Source: Azospirillum melinis (lineage in GTDB: Bacteria; Pseudomonadota; Alphaproteobacteria; Azospirillales; Azospirillaceae). From it: a stretch of DNA of 64,000 bases. The position numbers and the translations under genes were made by a program. The stretch covers positions 1-64,000 of the forward strand of contig NZ_WHOS01000036.1 in the NCBI RefSeq assembly GCF_013340935.1, in the 5' to 3' direction. Positions 9,503-17,888 of the stretch are shown piece by piece. The first letter of the stretch is position 1, and every line of letters begins with the position of its first letter. The notes below the pieces were generated by a model. That model ran no database searches, was not told the DNA's origin, and saw only the letters and a list, made by a program, of their open reading frames with translations.

Positions 9503-10405
9503 TCAGCCCCTGGCCGCGCGGCGGCGCTTCAGCATGTCGGCGAAGAAGTCCTGGACATGGCCGACCACCTTGTTGCCGTCATGCGGGACGTTGGGGACCA
9601 GATCGAAGCGGACCCGCATGCCGGCGGCCTCGAAGGAGCGGCGCAGGCTGTCGAGCCGCTCCGGCCGGGTGCGGCCGGCGTCGTTGGCGCCGGGCATCCA
9701 ATGACGGCCGCCCTCGCGGTGGGTGATCTCCCAGGTCTCCAGATCGGCGGCGCCGACCACCATCTGGACCGGAACCGACGCCATGGCCGCGGGATCGACC
9801 TCGATGCCGAAGCGCGCCTTCATGTCGCGCACGCCGACCCACCAGTCGCGCGTCGGGTCGAGCAGCGTCACCGATCCCGGCGCGCCGATGGAGACGGCCC
9901 ACAGCCGCTGCGGCCGCAGCAGGAAGAAGCGGTTGGCGAAATGCCCGCCGCCGGAATAGCCGAACAGGGCGAAACGGGACACGTCGAAGCCATAGCGCTC
10001 CCCGACCTCGTCGACGATGGACAGCAGCACCTCGTCGTACCGGATGTCGGCTTCCTGCATGTACTTGAAGCCGTCGCGGTTGCCGTCGCCGCGCACCCCC
10101 ACCGGGAACAGCGGGCAGAGGATGGCGCAGTTGTTCCAGCGGCCGAAGTCGGCGAAGGCGTCGCGGTAGGCCATGAAGGCGCGGCCGGTCCCGTGCATCA
10201 CCACCGCCAGGTCCGGAGCGGCGCCCTCGACCGGCGGCGGAACGTAGAGGCAGTAGGAAAAGCGCGGATCGTGCCGGCTGGCGAACACCGTGGTGTGGCC
10301 GAGGTCGTAGATTTGCCGGCCGCGGTCCTGCGGGGCGCCGATTTCGGCATCGGCACCGGCCTTGGCACCGGCGGGACCGCCCGGGGGCGCGTCGAGGAGA
10401 GTCAT
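9503..10405 (-). CDS. Alpha/beta-hydrolase, esterase/PHB-depolymerase-like
   Basis: The product is about 300 residues with the nucleophile elbow GYSGGG (G-x-S-x-G) and an early DLAVVMHGTG strand-loop that would supply the oxyanion hole; a late NVPHDGNK supplies the probable catalytic histidine. No signal peptide is seen. I chose the ATG at 10405; another in-frame start at 10438 would sit inside the palindromic intergenic DNA. It is the first gene of the leftward block (hydrolase, gamma-glutamyltransferase, importer) and is divergent from a GntR regulator. Substrate unknown; amide or ester cleavage of the imported compound is an inference. Confidence 0.72.
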   Translation of the reverse strand: MTLLDAPPGGPAGAKAGADAEIGAPQDRGRQIYDLGHTTVFASRHDPRFSYCLYVPPPVEGAAPDLAVVMHGTGRAFMAYRDAFADFGRWNNCAILCPLFPVGVRGDGNRDGFKYMQEADIRYDEVLLSIVDEVGERYGFDVSRFALFGYSGGGHFANRFFLLRPQRLWAVSIGAPGSVTLLDPTRDWWVGVRDMKARFGIEVDPAAMASVPVQMVVGAADLETWEITHREGGRHWMPGANDAGRTRPERLDSLRRSFEAAGMRVRFDLVPNVPHDGNKVVGHVQDFFADMLKRRRAARG

Positions 10406-10410
10406 CGCGG

Positions 10411-10450
10411 TTCCAATTGGTATAGAAATTGGCGCCAAAATTGGTTACAC
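10411..10450. promoter_or_regulatory. Candidate GntR operator upstream of the hydrolase/importer block
   Basis: Just upstream of the hydrolase start is an AT-richer stretch with the perfect 10-bp palindrome TTGGCGCCAA at 10429-10438, flanked by two further ATTGG half-sites (CCAATTGG at 10413-10420 and AATTGG at 10439-10444). Repeated TTGG/CCAA half-sites are common in FCD-GntR operators. The rest of the 279-nt divergent region to the GntR gene at 10685 shows no other structure to me. Confidence 0.4.
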
Positions 10451-10684
10451 ATTGCCGGCGCGTTGGCAAGGGGGCAATTCCGTTTTTCCGATGATCGGTG
10501 GGCACAGCGTTCCGCCGGTCCGGATGGAAGGAGGTGGCGAGCGGATTCCGGCGGAGGGGGAAATCCCCGGACATCCGTTGCCGCCTGCGCGGGGCCGCCT
10601 TACGATACGGCGCGCCGGCTCCGGTGCCGTCTTCGGCGCCGCCGGAGCGATGGTTCAGACAGAATGCGAGGTCACCTGCGTCCC

Positions 10685-11338
10685 ATGAGCGTCAAAGCGG
10701 ATCCTGCCTCCGGCAACCTCGTCGACCGCATGGCGCGCGACATCCAGGCCGGCGTCTTCGCGCCGGGAATGTGGCTGAAGCAGATCGACCTGGAGACCCG
10801 CTACGAGGCCAAACGGATGGAGGTGAGGCGCGCGCTCGACCAGCTCGCGCTCAAGCGGCTGGTGCGGCATGTGCCGAACCGGGGTTATCACGTCCATACC
10901 CCCGACAACCGACAGGCCGAGGAGGTGCGCGAAGTCCGGCTGATCCTGGAGACGGCGGCGGCAGGCAGCGTCGTCGCCAATGCGACCGCCGCCGACATCG
11001 CGGCGCTTCGTGCGCTCGCGCAGCGCTTCGCCGACCTCATCCTGGAGGGAACGCTGCTGGACCTTTACGAGGCCAACATCGCCTTCCACGCCAAGCTGCT
11101 GGCGCTGGGGTCGAACCGCGAGCTGATCAACATCGTCTGGGAATTGCGGGGACGCGGCCCGTCGGCGCCGGTCACCCAGTGGAAGACACGCGCGCGCATC
11201 GAGCAGTCGAACCGCGAACATTTCCACATGGTCGAGGCCATCGCGGCCGGCGACGCCGACGCGCTGCGCCGGCTGACCGCCGACCATATCCTGCAGACGG
11301 AGGAACGTCAGCCGACGCAGCGAGACGACGGCGCGTGA
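10685..11338 (+). CDS. GntR-family transcriptional regulator
   Basis: This 217-residue protein has an N-terminal winged helix (residues about 10-75, with KQIDLETRYEAKRMEVRRAL as recognition region) and an FCD-like all-helical effector domain. It is divergent from the hydrolase-GGT-importer block and is the probable local regulator of it, distinct from the GntR protein at the left edge. The ATG at 10685 is used because upstream in-frame codons run through non-conserved, intergenic-looking sequence. The helix-turn-helix is somewhat divergent from the usual SRTPVREAL pattern. Confidence 0.85.
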   Translation: MSVKADPASGNLVDRMARDIQAGVFAPGMWLKQIDLETRYEAKRMEVRRALDQLALKRLVRHVPNRGYHVHTPDNRQAEEVREVRLILETAAAGSVVANATAADIAALRALAQRFADLILEGTLLDLYEANIAFHAKLLALGSNRELINIVWELRGRGPSAPVTQWKTRARIEQSNREHFHMVEAIAAGDADALRRLTADHILQTEERQPTQRDDGA

Positions 11339-11475
11339 TCAGGACAATCGCGTTTGAGAACATGTTTGTAGCCGGGCCATACGGGCCGGTGCGGAGCGGC
11401 GGCCAACACGGTCCGGACAGAAGCTGGCACTGACCGGGCCGACTTTGCGGAAAGCGATTCTTCCGCCGGCTGCCG

Positions 11476-11844
11476 CTATGTGGCCGCGTGCTCTTCGATG
11501 CTATCGACGCGTTCCGGATAAAACGCCAAATGTTCGCGGATGGCGGCCACGGCAGGATAGGGAGTCTCGTAGGTCCAGACAGCGTTGACCGCGACGCGAT
11601 CGCCCACGCGCAGGCTGTAGTAAGTGGCATCGCCTTTGTAAGGGCAATGCGTCGTGTGCGCCGTGCGCTCGAAGGCCGTCATGTCGGCATCCGCGCGGGG
11701 AATATAGTGGACCACGGGCAACTTCGCCTCCGTCAGCGTCAGGGCGCGTGCCGTGTCGGCGACGACCCGGCCGGCGAAGACGACACGGATCCGATTCGGG
11801 TTGGGGTTTATCGTGATGGGATGCTCGGGGCCGGGAATTTTCAC
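11476..11844 (-). CDS. DUF427 domain-containing protein
   Basis: The 122-residue product matches the small beta-barrel DUF427 family: VVFAGRVVADTARAL near the start, then YIPRADADM, the CPYKGDATYYSL signature and a C-terminal AFYPERVD. The family is widespread and of unknown biochemical role. No signal peptide or membrane helix. It stands alone, convergent with the GntR gene; the 137 nt between them show nothing recognisable. Confidence 0.85.
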   Translation of the reverse strand: MKIPGPEHPITINPNPNRIRVVFAGRVVADTARALTLTEAKLPVVHYIPRADADMTAFERTAHTTHCPYKGDATYYSLRVGDRVAVNAVWTYETPYPAVAAIREHLAFYPERVDSIEEHAAT

Positions 11845-11911
11845 AGCGATACTCCTTGCTCGCCAGTGGTCGCGCCGGTCATGGCGCGGCCATCATGCCA
11901 TAGACCAGCGA

Positions 11912-11941
11912 CTCTTGATCCCGACCTGTCGGAATCAAGAG
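11912..11941. repeat. 30-bp near-perfect inverted repeat
   Basis: Two 14-bp arms, CTCTTGATCCCGAC and GTCGGAATCAAGAG, are separated by two bases and pair with a single mismatch. There is no T-tract after either arm, so it is not a standard intrinsic terminator. It lies in the 248-nt region between the divergent DUF427 and exonuclease genes, and could be an operator or a relic of a small mobile element. Confidence 0.6.
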
Positions 11942-12092
11942 CTTCGGCGGTATGGGCCGGCCACTTATGACCGTGGTGCCGCCGATCGGCGGCCGGCGCT
12001 CTCGCCATGCTACTCTGGGCGGCGTGACGGAGCGTTGTCCCTGTTTCACATCCGTGCCACAGGTGGCTCCACCGATGAAAGATGGGATCTCA

Positions 12093-12725
12093 ATGAGCAT
12101 GCAGCCATGGGAAGGACGTGACCGGCTGGTCGCGATCGACATCGAGACGACCGGACGGCGCCTGCCGAGCCTCCAGGACATCCGCAAGGCGCCCAAGGGC
12201 CTGCGTCAGCCCGGCATCATCATCGAGATCGGGTGTCTCGAACTCTTCCGTGAGGGCGATGGCTGGAGGAAAGCGGGCAGCTGGGAGTCGCGGGTCAACC
12301 CCGACGCCCCTCTCCATCCCGACGCCATCAAGGTGCACGGCATCAAGCCAGCCGACCTGAAGGCGGCGCCCCGCTTTCCCGAGGTGGCCGACGCGCTTCT
12401 CGCCTTCCTTGGCGAGGATCTTCTGGTGGCGCATGCCTATGAGAACGAGATGGACTTCCTGAACTACGAGTTCGCGCGCTGCGGACGCGCCGCATGGGGT
12501 GCCGACACGTTCCCGGCGGACCGGTTCATCTGTACCAAGGAGATGTCGCACGCGGTCTTCCCCGGGGCTTCAGGCTCGCTCGATGCGCTGTGCGATCGGC
12601 TGTGGCTCGACCGGAGCGATCGCTTCGCCCACCATGGCGCGCTGCTCGACGCAGACCTGACGGCTGACGCCTTCGTCAAGATGGCGTTGGGAGATACCGG
12701 CCCGCGCGACGCCGTGTACGAGTGA
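12093..12725 (+). CDS. DnaQ-like 3'-5' exonuclease (DEDDh)
   Basis: The 210-residue protein has the exonuclease fold with ExoI motif AIDIETTG (Asp and Glu metal ligands), an ExoII region around AHAYENEMDFL with the conserved Asp, and an ExoIII motif HHGALLDADLTADAF (His and Asp). It resembles stand-alone DNA polymerase III epsilon-type or RNase T-like nucleases. Start choice: ATG 12093; an ATG at 12075 preceded by AGGTGG is a good alternative and would add six residues. It is monocistronic, directly followed by an IS6-like scar, so it may have come in or been rearranged with that element. Confidence 0.85.
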   Translation: MSMQPWEGRDRLVAIDIETTGRRLPSLQDIRKAPKGLRQPGIIIEIGCLELFREGDGWRKAGSWESRVNPDAPLHPDAIKVHGIKPADLKAAPRFPEVADALLAFLGEDLLVAHAYENEMDFLNYEFARCGRAAWGADTFPADRFICTKEMSHAVFPGASGSLDALCDRLWLDRSDRFAHHGALLDADLTADAFVKMALGDTGPRDAVYE

Positions 12726-12735
12726 GGCGCAGCGC

Positions 12736-12865
12736 TTCGTCTCTCTGCATGCCGCCGTCTGCAACACCGTCACCCTCCGGCACCGCCTGGCCTCCCGCCG
12801 CACCCTGCGCACCTTTCGGGGCGCAGGCAATGGCCGATTGGCTGGCCGCGACCGCAGCGCCGTGA
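12736..12865 (+). pseudogene. IS6-family transposase C-terminal remnant
   Basis: Starting 10 nt after the exonuclease stop, one frame reads FVSLHAAVCNT...SRRTLRTF, which resembles the C-terminal end of IS6-type transposases (HAAVYNT...RRTLR). After that a frame change gives AQAMADWLAATAAP and a stop, again like the family's final residues. Only about 43 codons remain and they are frameshifted, so this is a scar. The following 80 nt to 12945 hold nothing I recognise. Confidence 0.55.
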
Positions 12866-12945
12866 CGCAGTCGGCGGATGCCAGGTTCTATGCAGGCCGG
12901 TTCAGTTCCCGTGACAATGCCTCCGCTGCGGCTCGGATGGACACA

Positions 12946-15603
12946 TCAAGGTCGGCCGGCGTCAAGCAGCAGCGCTTCGGCGTCGGCCACGGACAGCGGG
13001 CGGGCGAACAGGTAGCCTTGAGCATAGTCGCAACCGATCCGGGTCAGGACCGCCCGCTCCTCTTCGGTCTCGACCCCTTCGGCGACGACCTCCAGCCCGA
13101 TGCGGTGGGCCAGCTCGACGATGCCGCACAGCAGCGATTCCTGCCTGGGATCGCTGCCGAGCGCGCTGACGAAGCTCTTGTCGATCTTCACGATATCGAA
13201 GGGCAGGCTGCCGAGGTGCGACAGCGAGGAATAGCCGGTGCCGAAATCATCCATGCACAGCTCCACGCCCAACGCATGAAAGCGTTCCAGAATGGCACGT
13301 GCCTGATCATGGTCAGCGACGGTCATGCTCTCCGTCACCTCGACCTTCAATCCGGCGGCGCGGCCGCCGGCCAGATACGCCAGCATGTCGTCGACATAGC
13401 GTTCGTCCCACATCTGGCGGGCCGACAGGTTGACGTTGACGGTCAGGGCCGCACCCCCGGCCATCCGGCGCCAGCGACCGAGCTGCTCCACCGCCCGTTC
13501 CAGCACATGGCGGCCGAGCGGCAGGATCTGGCCGGTTTCCTCGGCGACCGGGATGAACTGGGCCGGGCTGACCGGACCGAGGTCAGGGTGGCGCCAGCGC
13601 ACCAGCGCCTCGAACCCGGTGAGCCGGCCGTCGGGAAGCGAGACGATCGGCTGATAGACCAGGAATATGTCGCCGGCCTCCAGCGACGGGGTCAGATCGC
13701 GTTGCAGGCGGCTGCGGATCAGGATCGCCTCGCGCAGGGAAGCGTCGAACAGTACGGTGCGCCCCTTGCCATGCTCCTTGGCACGGTAGAGCGCGATGTC
13801 GGCATCGCGCAGCAGGCCATCGGGATCATCGCTGGTGCCGTCGTCGACCGCCAGCCCGATGCTGAGCCCGACCCGCAGTTCCATGCCGCCGACGCAGAGC
13901 GGGCGCTGGAAGGCGGTCTCCAGCCCCTGGGCGCGGGCGATCGCCGCCTCCCGCCCGGACGGGACCGCGACGACGAATTCGTCGCCGCCCAGCCGGACGA
14001 CGAACTCCCCTGCGTCCATCAGGCCGGCGATCCGCTCCGCCGTCGCGACCAGCACGCGGTCGCCCACCGCATGGCCCAGGCTGTCGTTGACCACCTTGAA
14101 GCCGTCGAGATCGAGGAACAGCAGCGCCAGATCGCTGCGGCCGATACCCTCCGCTGCCCGGCTCTCGCGCAGCCAGTGGATCAGATAAGCGCGGTTGGGC
14201 AGACCGGTCAGGAAATCGTGGGTGGCCTGATGGACCAGCCTCGCCTCGTAGGATTTGCGGTCGCTGACATCGGCGGCGGAGCCGGCCAGCCGCGCCACCC
14301 GGCCGTCCGGACCGGCGGCGACGATGCCGTGAAGATGAAGCCAGCGGACGGCGTCCTCCGGCGTTGGCCCATCCGGCTTCGGCCCTTCCGGCTTCGGGTT
14401 GGGCGGCAGGACGCGGAACTCCACATCGAAGCTGGCGCCGTCCGCTCCATGCTCGCCCTGACGGATCGCGGCGAGCACGGCATGCCGGTCGTCGGGATGG
14501 ATGTGGGCCAGCAGGGCGGCGAGGCCGGGATCGCCGCCGTCGGCCGGCAGATGAAGCATCTGGCGCAGGCGGGCCGACAGGTAGAAGTCTCCGCTCTCCA
14601 GGTCCCAGTCCCACAGCCCGTCGTTGGTCGCGGCGGCGGCCATGGCATAGCGGCGCTCGCTCTCGCCCAACCGGCGCGTCTTCTCCTCGATGGCGGCGAA
14701 CAGGTCCCGCAGGGCGGTCCGGCTGTCCTCCAGGCTGCGTCCGAGCAGACCCAGCTCGTCCCGCCGGAAGCCAGCTTCACGCCGCCGGCCCCCGCCCTGG
14801 AACGGGCGATCGAGGTCGCGGCGGGCCAGACGCCGGGCGTCCTCCACCAGACGGCCGAGCGGGCCGACGATGCGGCTGCGGGTAAACCACACGGCGGTCC
14901 CGGCCAACGCCAGGACCAGCACGGCGATGATGCCGCCGCCGACCGCCATCAGCCATTGCAGGGCCTCGATGTCGGTCAGGGTGGCGGCGGTCAGCCGCGC
15001 ACGCTGCGCACTCAAATGGCTGTTCAGCGCCGCCAGCCCTTTGACCGCGTCGCGGCGGCAGGCGTCGAACGCCTCCGCCGGGATGGCCGCCGCCGGATCC
15101 TCCATCTGCACCTGGATGGCGTCGAGAAAGGCGGCGATGGCGGCAATGGCCCGCGCCTCGTCCTCGCCGGGGGTGACGATGTCGCGGTAGATCGCAAGAT
15201 TGGCCCGCGCCAGGGCCAGGGACCGGTCCAGCGCCGCATGGCCGCCCGCCGCATGGCCGCCTGCCGCATGGCCTGCCGTGCCAGCCTGCGCGCCCTCGCG
15301 GAAATGGTCGATGACGCCGCCCAGGCCGAGATGCCCGCGGACCTCCGACAGCGCGTCCGATCTGGTGGCGGCCTGTAGATCGTAATCGCGCCAGCCGTCG
15401 GCCACCCTGTCCATGCCCTGCATCAGTTGCAGCCCGACCGCCAGCATCACGGCCAGACAGACGACCAGGGCCGCCGCCAGCAGCAGTGCCGAGCGGGCGA
15501 TGGTCAGGGTCCGGCGGCCCGTTCCGGAGCCGCTTCCGGGGCCTGCCCTGTCATGCATGGCACCGGGCAGGGCTCCGGACTCTTCACTGACGATGTCGGT
15601 CAC
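12946..15603 (-). CDS. Membrane GGDEF-EAL cyclic-di-GMP protein with PAS domain
   Basis: This 885-residue protein has an N-terminal membrane helix (about 37-60), a periplasmic sensor (61-215), a second helix (217-240), a HAMP-like stretch, a PAS domain (about 318-445), GGDEF (460-620) and EAL (635-880). RLGGDEF is intact (539-543) and the EAL side keeps FEALVRW, VTES, MDDFGTGYSS and EGVE, so both activities look possible. The RxxD inhibitory site before GGDEF is not present. The sensor contains the WRDYDLQAAT...DALSEVRG...GLGGVI block, also found in the chemoreceptor encoded immediately upstream, and a run of three GHAAG repeats (111-124). It starts 27 nt after the chemoreceptor stop and probably ends the bufferin operon. 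Confidence 0.93.
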   Translation of the reverse strand: MTDIVSEESGALPGAMHDRAGPGSGSGTGRRTLTIARSALLLAAALVVCLAVMLAVGLQLMQGMDRVADGWRDYDLQAATRSDALSEVRGHLGLGGVIDHFREGAQAGTAGHAAGGHAAGGHAALDRSLALARANLAIYRDIVTPGEDEARAIAAIAAFLDAIQVQMEDPAAAIPAEAFDACRRDAVKGLAALNSHLSAQRARLTAATLTDIEALQWLMAVGGGIIAVLVLALAGTAVWFTRSRIVGPLGRLVEDARRLARRDLDRPFQGGGRRREAGFRRDELGLLGRSLEDSRTALRDLFAAIEEKTRRLGESERRYAMAAAATNDGLWDWDLESGDFYLSARLRQMLHLPADGGDPGLAALLAHIHPDDRHAVLAAIRQGEHGADGASFDVEFRVLPPNPKPEGPKPDGPTPEDAVRWLHLHGIVAAGPDGRVARLAGSAADVSDRKSYEARLVHQATHDFLTGLPNRAYLIHWLRESRAAEGIGRSDLALLFLDLDGFKVVNDSLGHAVGDRVLVATAERIAGLMDAGEFVVRLGGDEFVVAVPSGREAAIARAQGLETAFQRPLCVGGMELRVGLSIGLAVDDGTSDDPDGLLRDADIALYRAKEHGKGRTVLFDASLREAILIRSRLQRDLTPSLEAGDIFLVYQPIVSLPDGRLTGFEALVRWRHPDLGPVSPAQFIPVAEETGQILPLGRHVLERAVEQLGRWRRMAGGAALTVNVNLSARQMWDERYVDDMLAYLAGGRAAGLKVEVTESMTVADHDQARAILERFHALGVELCMDDFGTGYSSLSHLGSLPFDIVKIDKSFVSALGSDPRQESLLCGIVELAHRIGLEVVAEGVETEEERAVLTRIGCDYAQGYLFARPLSVADAEALLLDAGRP

Positions 15604-15630
15604 CCCGGTTTTCCCTCCGCCCTCTGGAAA

Positions 15631-17370
15631 TCACGCGCGCAACGCCTGGGAGAAGCTGTGCGCCGCCCCTTCCAGCCGCTTGGTCTCGCTGCCGAGCGAT
15701 TGTGCGGAGGAGAACATGCTTTCCGCAACCATTCCGGCCTGTTCGGCTGCCTGTGCAACCTCGGAAATCGCGGCGCTGACCGCGCCGGCCGCACCGGCAG
15801 TCTCCTGGATGTTGCGGGCGATCTCGCGCGTCGCCTCGTCCTGCTGGGTGACGGCGTCGGCGATCTCCTGCGCCATGCGGCAGACCTGCCCCAGGCTGCC
15901 GCCGATGCCCTGGATGGCGTCGACCGCGCCATCGGTGGCGCTGCGGATCGTCGCGATCTGCTGGGTGATGTCCTCGGTCGCCCGGGCGGTCTGGTTGGCA
16001 AGATTCTTCACCTCCTGCGCCACCACGGCGAAGCCCTTGCCGGCCTCCCCCGCCCGTGCCGCCTCGATGGTGGCGTTCAGCGCCAGAAGGTTGGTCTGGC
16101 TGGCGATGGCGTTGATCAGCCCGACCACCTCGCCGATGCGCTGCACCGCCTCGGCGAGGCTGGCGACGGTGGCGGAGGAGCGGTCGGCCTGTTCGACCGC
16201 CGCCGTGGTCATGGCGACCGAGCCCTGCACCCGCTGGCCGATCCCGGCGATGGAGGCCGACAGCTCCTCGGTGGCGGTGGCGACCGCCTGGACGGTTCCG
16301 GCGGTGCGGGCGGCTGCGGCCGAGACCTCCTGCGTGCTGCCGATGGTCCGGCTGGAGGAGGAGGCCAGATCCTGCCCGGTGCGGTGAAGCGTGCCGGCCC
16401 GCCCGGCCAGCGCGGCGGCCAGCGAGCCGATCTCCGCCTCGAAGGAACGGAGGTTGCGTTCCAGCGCCTCCTGGCGCCGGCGGGCCTCTTCGGCTTCGGC
16501 GCGTTCGCGGTCCCCGGCGGCGCGCAGCCGGACCAGCCCGTCGCGGAACACCTCGACGGTGCCGGCCATGGCGCCGATCTCGTCGCGGCGGCCGACCAGC
16601 GGCACGGCACCGTCCAGATCGCCGCCAGCCAGACGCTGCATAGAGGCGGCAAGCCGCGCCAGCGGACGGACGATGCGGTGATGGGTGAACCACAGGAACA
16701 GGCCGGCGATGGCGACCAGCAGCACCAGCGCCACACTGCCGCCGGTCAGCACCGTGCCGGTCAGGCCGGCGATGCCCTGGCGGTTGGCCTCGCCGAGAGC
16801 GGCGCGCGCCCGCGTCAGCTCGCCGTTCAGCGTCCGCATCGCCGCCACCGCCGGCGCAGTGTCGAGTGCCGCGGTGCGGGCCAGCCGGTCGAGCGGCGTG
16901 TGCGCCGCCACCGCGGCCTCCGCCTCCGTGAGTTTGCTGTCCATTTGCGCCATCGCCGCGGCGATGCTGTCGAGGGCCTTTTCCTCCGCCACGCTCAGCT
17001 CGCCGGCATAGCGGTAGACCTCCAGATTGGCGGCAGCGGATTTCAGGCTCTGCCGGACGTCGGCGGCACGGGCGGGATCGCCGCTCAGCAGATAGTCGCC
17101 GAAACGGTGGATCACCCCGCCGAAGCCCAGCGCGCCGCGCAGGTCGGACAGGGCGTCGGCCTTGGCCGCGGCGCCCAGGTCGTAGGCGTTCCAGCGCTCG
17201 TCGACCTGCCGGATGCCCTGCACGGTGACGAGGCTGACCGCCAGCACCAGCGCCAGCACGGCGACCAGCCCGGACGACAGCAGCCAGCCGAGCCGGGCGA
17301 TCCGCCGGTGGGCGGAGAGCGGAAACCTGTTCTGGTGGCTGTTCTGGTGGCTGCTCTCGACGGCGGTCAT
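15631..17370 (-). CDS. Methyl-accepting chemotaxis protein
   Basis: The 579-residue receptor has a transmembrane helix (28-50), a short periplasmic sensor (51-205), a second helix (208-230), a HAMP domain and a long signalling domain whose hairpin tip includes QTNLLALNATIEAARAGE. The sensor carries DLRGALGFGGVIHRF...YLL, a sequence type seen in a number of proteobacterial MCPs and cyclases. The ATG at 17370 overlaps the DoxX stop by 4 nt (ATGA), so translation is coupled to the bufferin operon. The longer frame to 17793 is antisense-like extension through the DoxX gene. It should feed a CheA pathway not present in this window. Confidence 0.93.
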   Translation of the reverse strand: MTAVESSHQNSHQNRFPLSAHRRIARLGWLLSSGLVAVLALVLAVSLVTVQGIRQVDERWNAYDLGAAAKADALSDLRGALGFGGVIHRFGDYLLSGDPARAADVRQSLKSAAANLEVYRYAGELSVAEEKALDSIAAAMAQMDSKLTEAEAAVAAHTPLDRLARTAALDTAPAVAAMRTLNGELTRARAALGEANRQGIAGLTGTVLTGGSVALVLLVAIAGLFLWFTHHRIVRPLARLAASMQRLAGGDLDGAVPLVGRRDEIGAMAGTVEVFRDGLVRLRAAGDRERAEAEEARRRQEALERNLRSFEAEIGSLAAALAGRAGTLHRTGQDLASSSSRTIGSTQEVSAAAARTAGTVQAVATATEELSASIAGIGQRVQGSVAMTTAAVEQADRSSATVASLAEAVQRIGEVVGLINAIASQTNLLALNATIEAARAGEAGKGFAVVAQEVKNLANQTARATEDITQQIATIRSATDGAVDAIQGIGGSLGQVCRMAQEIADAVTQQDEATREIARNIQETAGAAGAVSAAISEVAQAAEQAGMVAESMFSSAQSLGSETKRLEGAAHSFSQALRA

Positions 17371-17888
17371 TGACGGTCTCCCATCCGGCGGCGGCTGAGG
17401 TGAAGGAGCCAGTGGTCGACCGACAGCCGTCCGCCGCCGCGAACGATCAGGCCGGCGAGCAGCAGCATCCAGAAATAATGCTGCGGGTTGCTGAAGGCCG
17501 GGTTTGCCGCACCCAGCACGAATTGGATCGTCAGCGCCATCGCCAGCAGCGGCAGCGCCGCCAGCCGCGTCGCCAGCCCCAGCACCAGCAGGACCGGCAT
17601 GGTCAGCTCGGTGGCGGCGGCCAGCAGGGCGGCGATATCCGGCGGCAGCAGCGGCACCCGGTATTCCTCCTGGAACAGGAAGAGGGTGGCCGGCCAATCG
17701 CCGACCTTCTGCAGGCCGGAGCGGAAGAAGATCGGCGCCATCGTCAGCCGGACGGCAAGGTCGAACAGGGGGGCCGCATACCGGTCGAGCCATCCGGCGG
17801 CATGGTCGCGGAGGTCCGGCAGCCGGGCGAGCCGGGCGGGGTGCTGCCCCCAGGAAGACGTCCGGGGACTTGCGGGCGATGACGTCAT
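17367..17888 (-). CDS. DoxX family membrane protein of bufferin operon
   Basis: This 173-residue protein has about four transmembrane helices and the DoxX landmarks RLTMAPIFFRSGLQKVGDW and LVLGLATRLAALPLLAMAL. DoxX-type proteins frequently accompany DUF2282/DUF692/DUF2063 gene sets and have been proposed to work in redox or electron supply at the membrane. The ATG at 17888 overlaps the DUF2063 stop by 4 nt, and the gene overlaps the MCP start by 4 nt, placing it firmly inside the operon. Confidence 0.88.
   Translation of the reverse strand: MTSSPASPRTSSWGQHPARLARLPDLRDHAAGWLDRYAAPLFDLAVRLTMAPIFFRSGLQKVGDWPATLFLFQEEYRVPLLPPDIAALLAAATELTMPVLLVLGLATRLAALPLLAMALTIQFVLGAANPAFSNPQHYFWMLLLAGLIVRGGGRLSVDHWLLHLSRRRMGDRQ

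Noticed and set aside
7943..11338. Very long open frame (1131 codons) on the plus strand.
   Set aside because: Most of it is antisense to the gamma-glutamyltransferase and hydrolase genes; only the last 217 codons are a real GntR gene.
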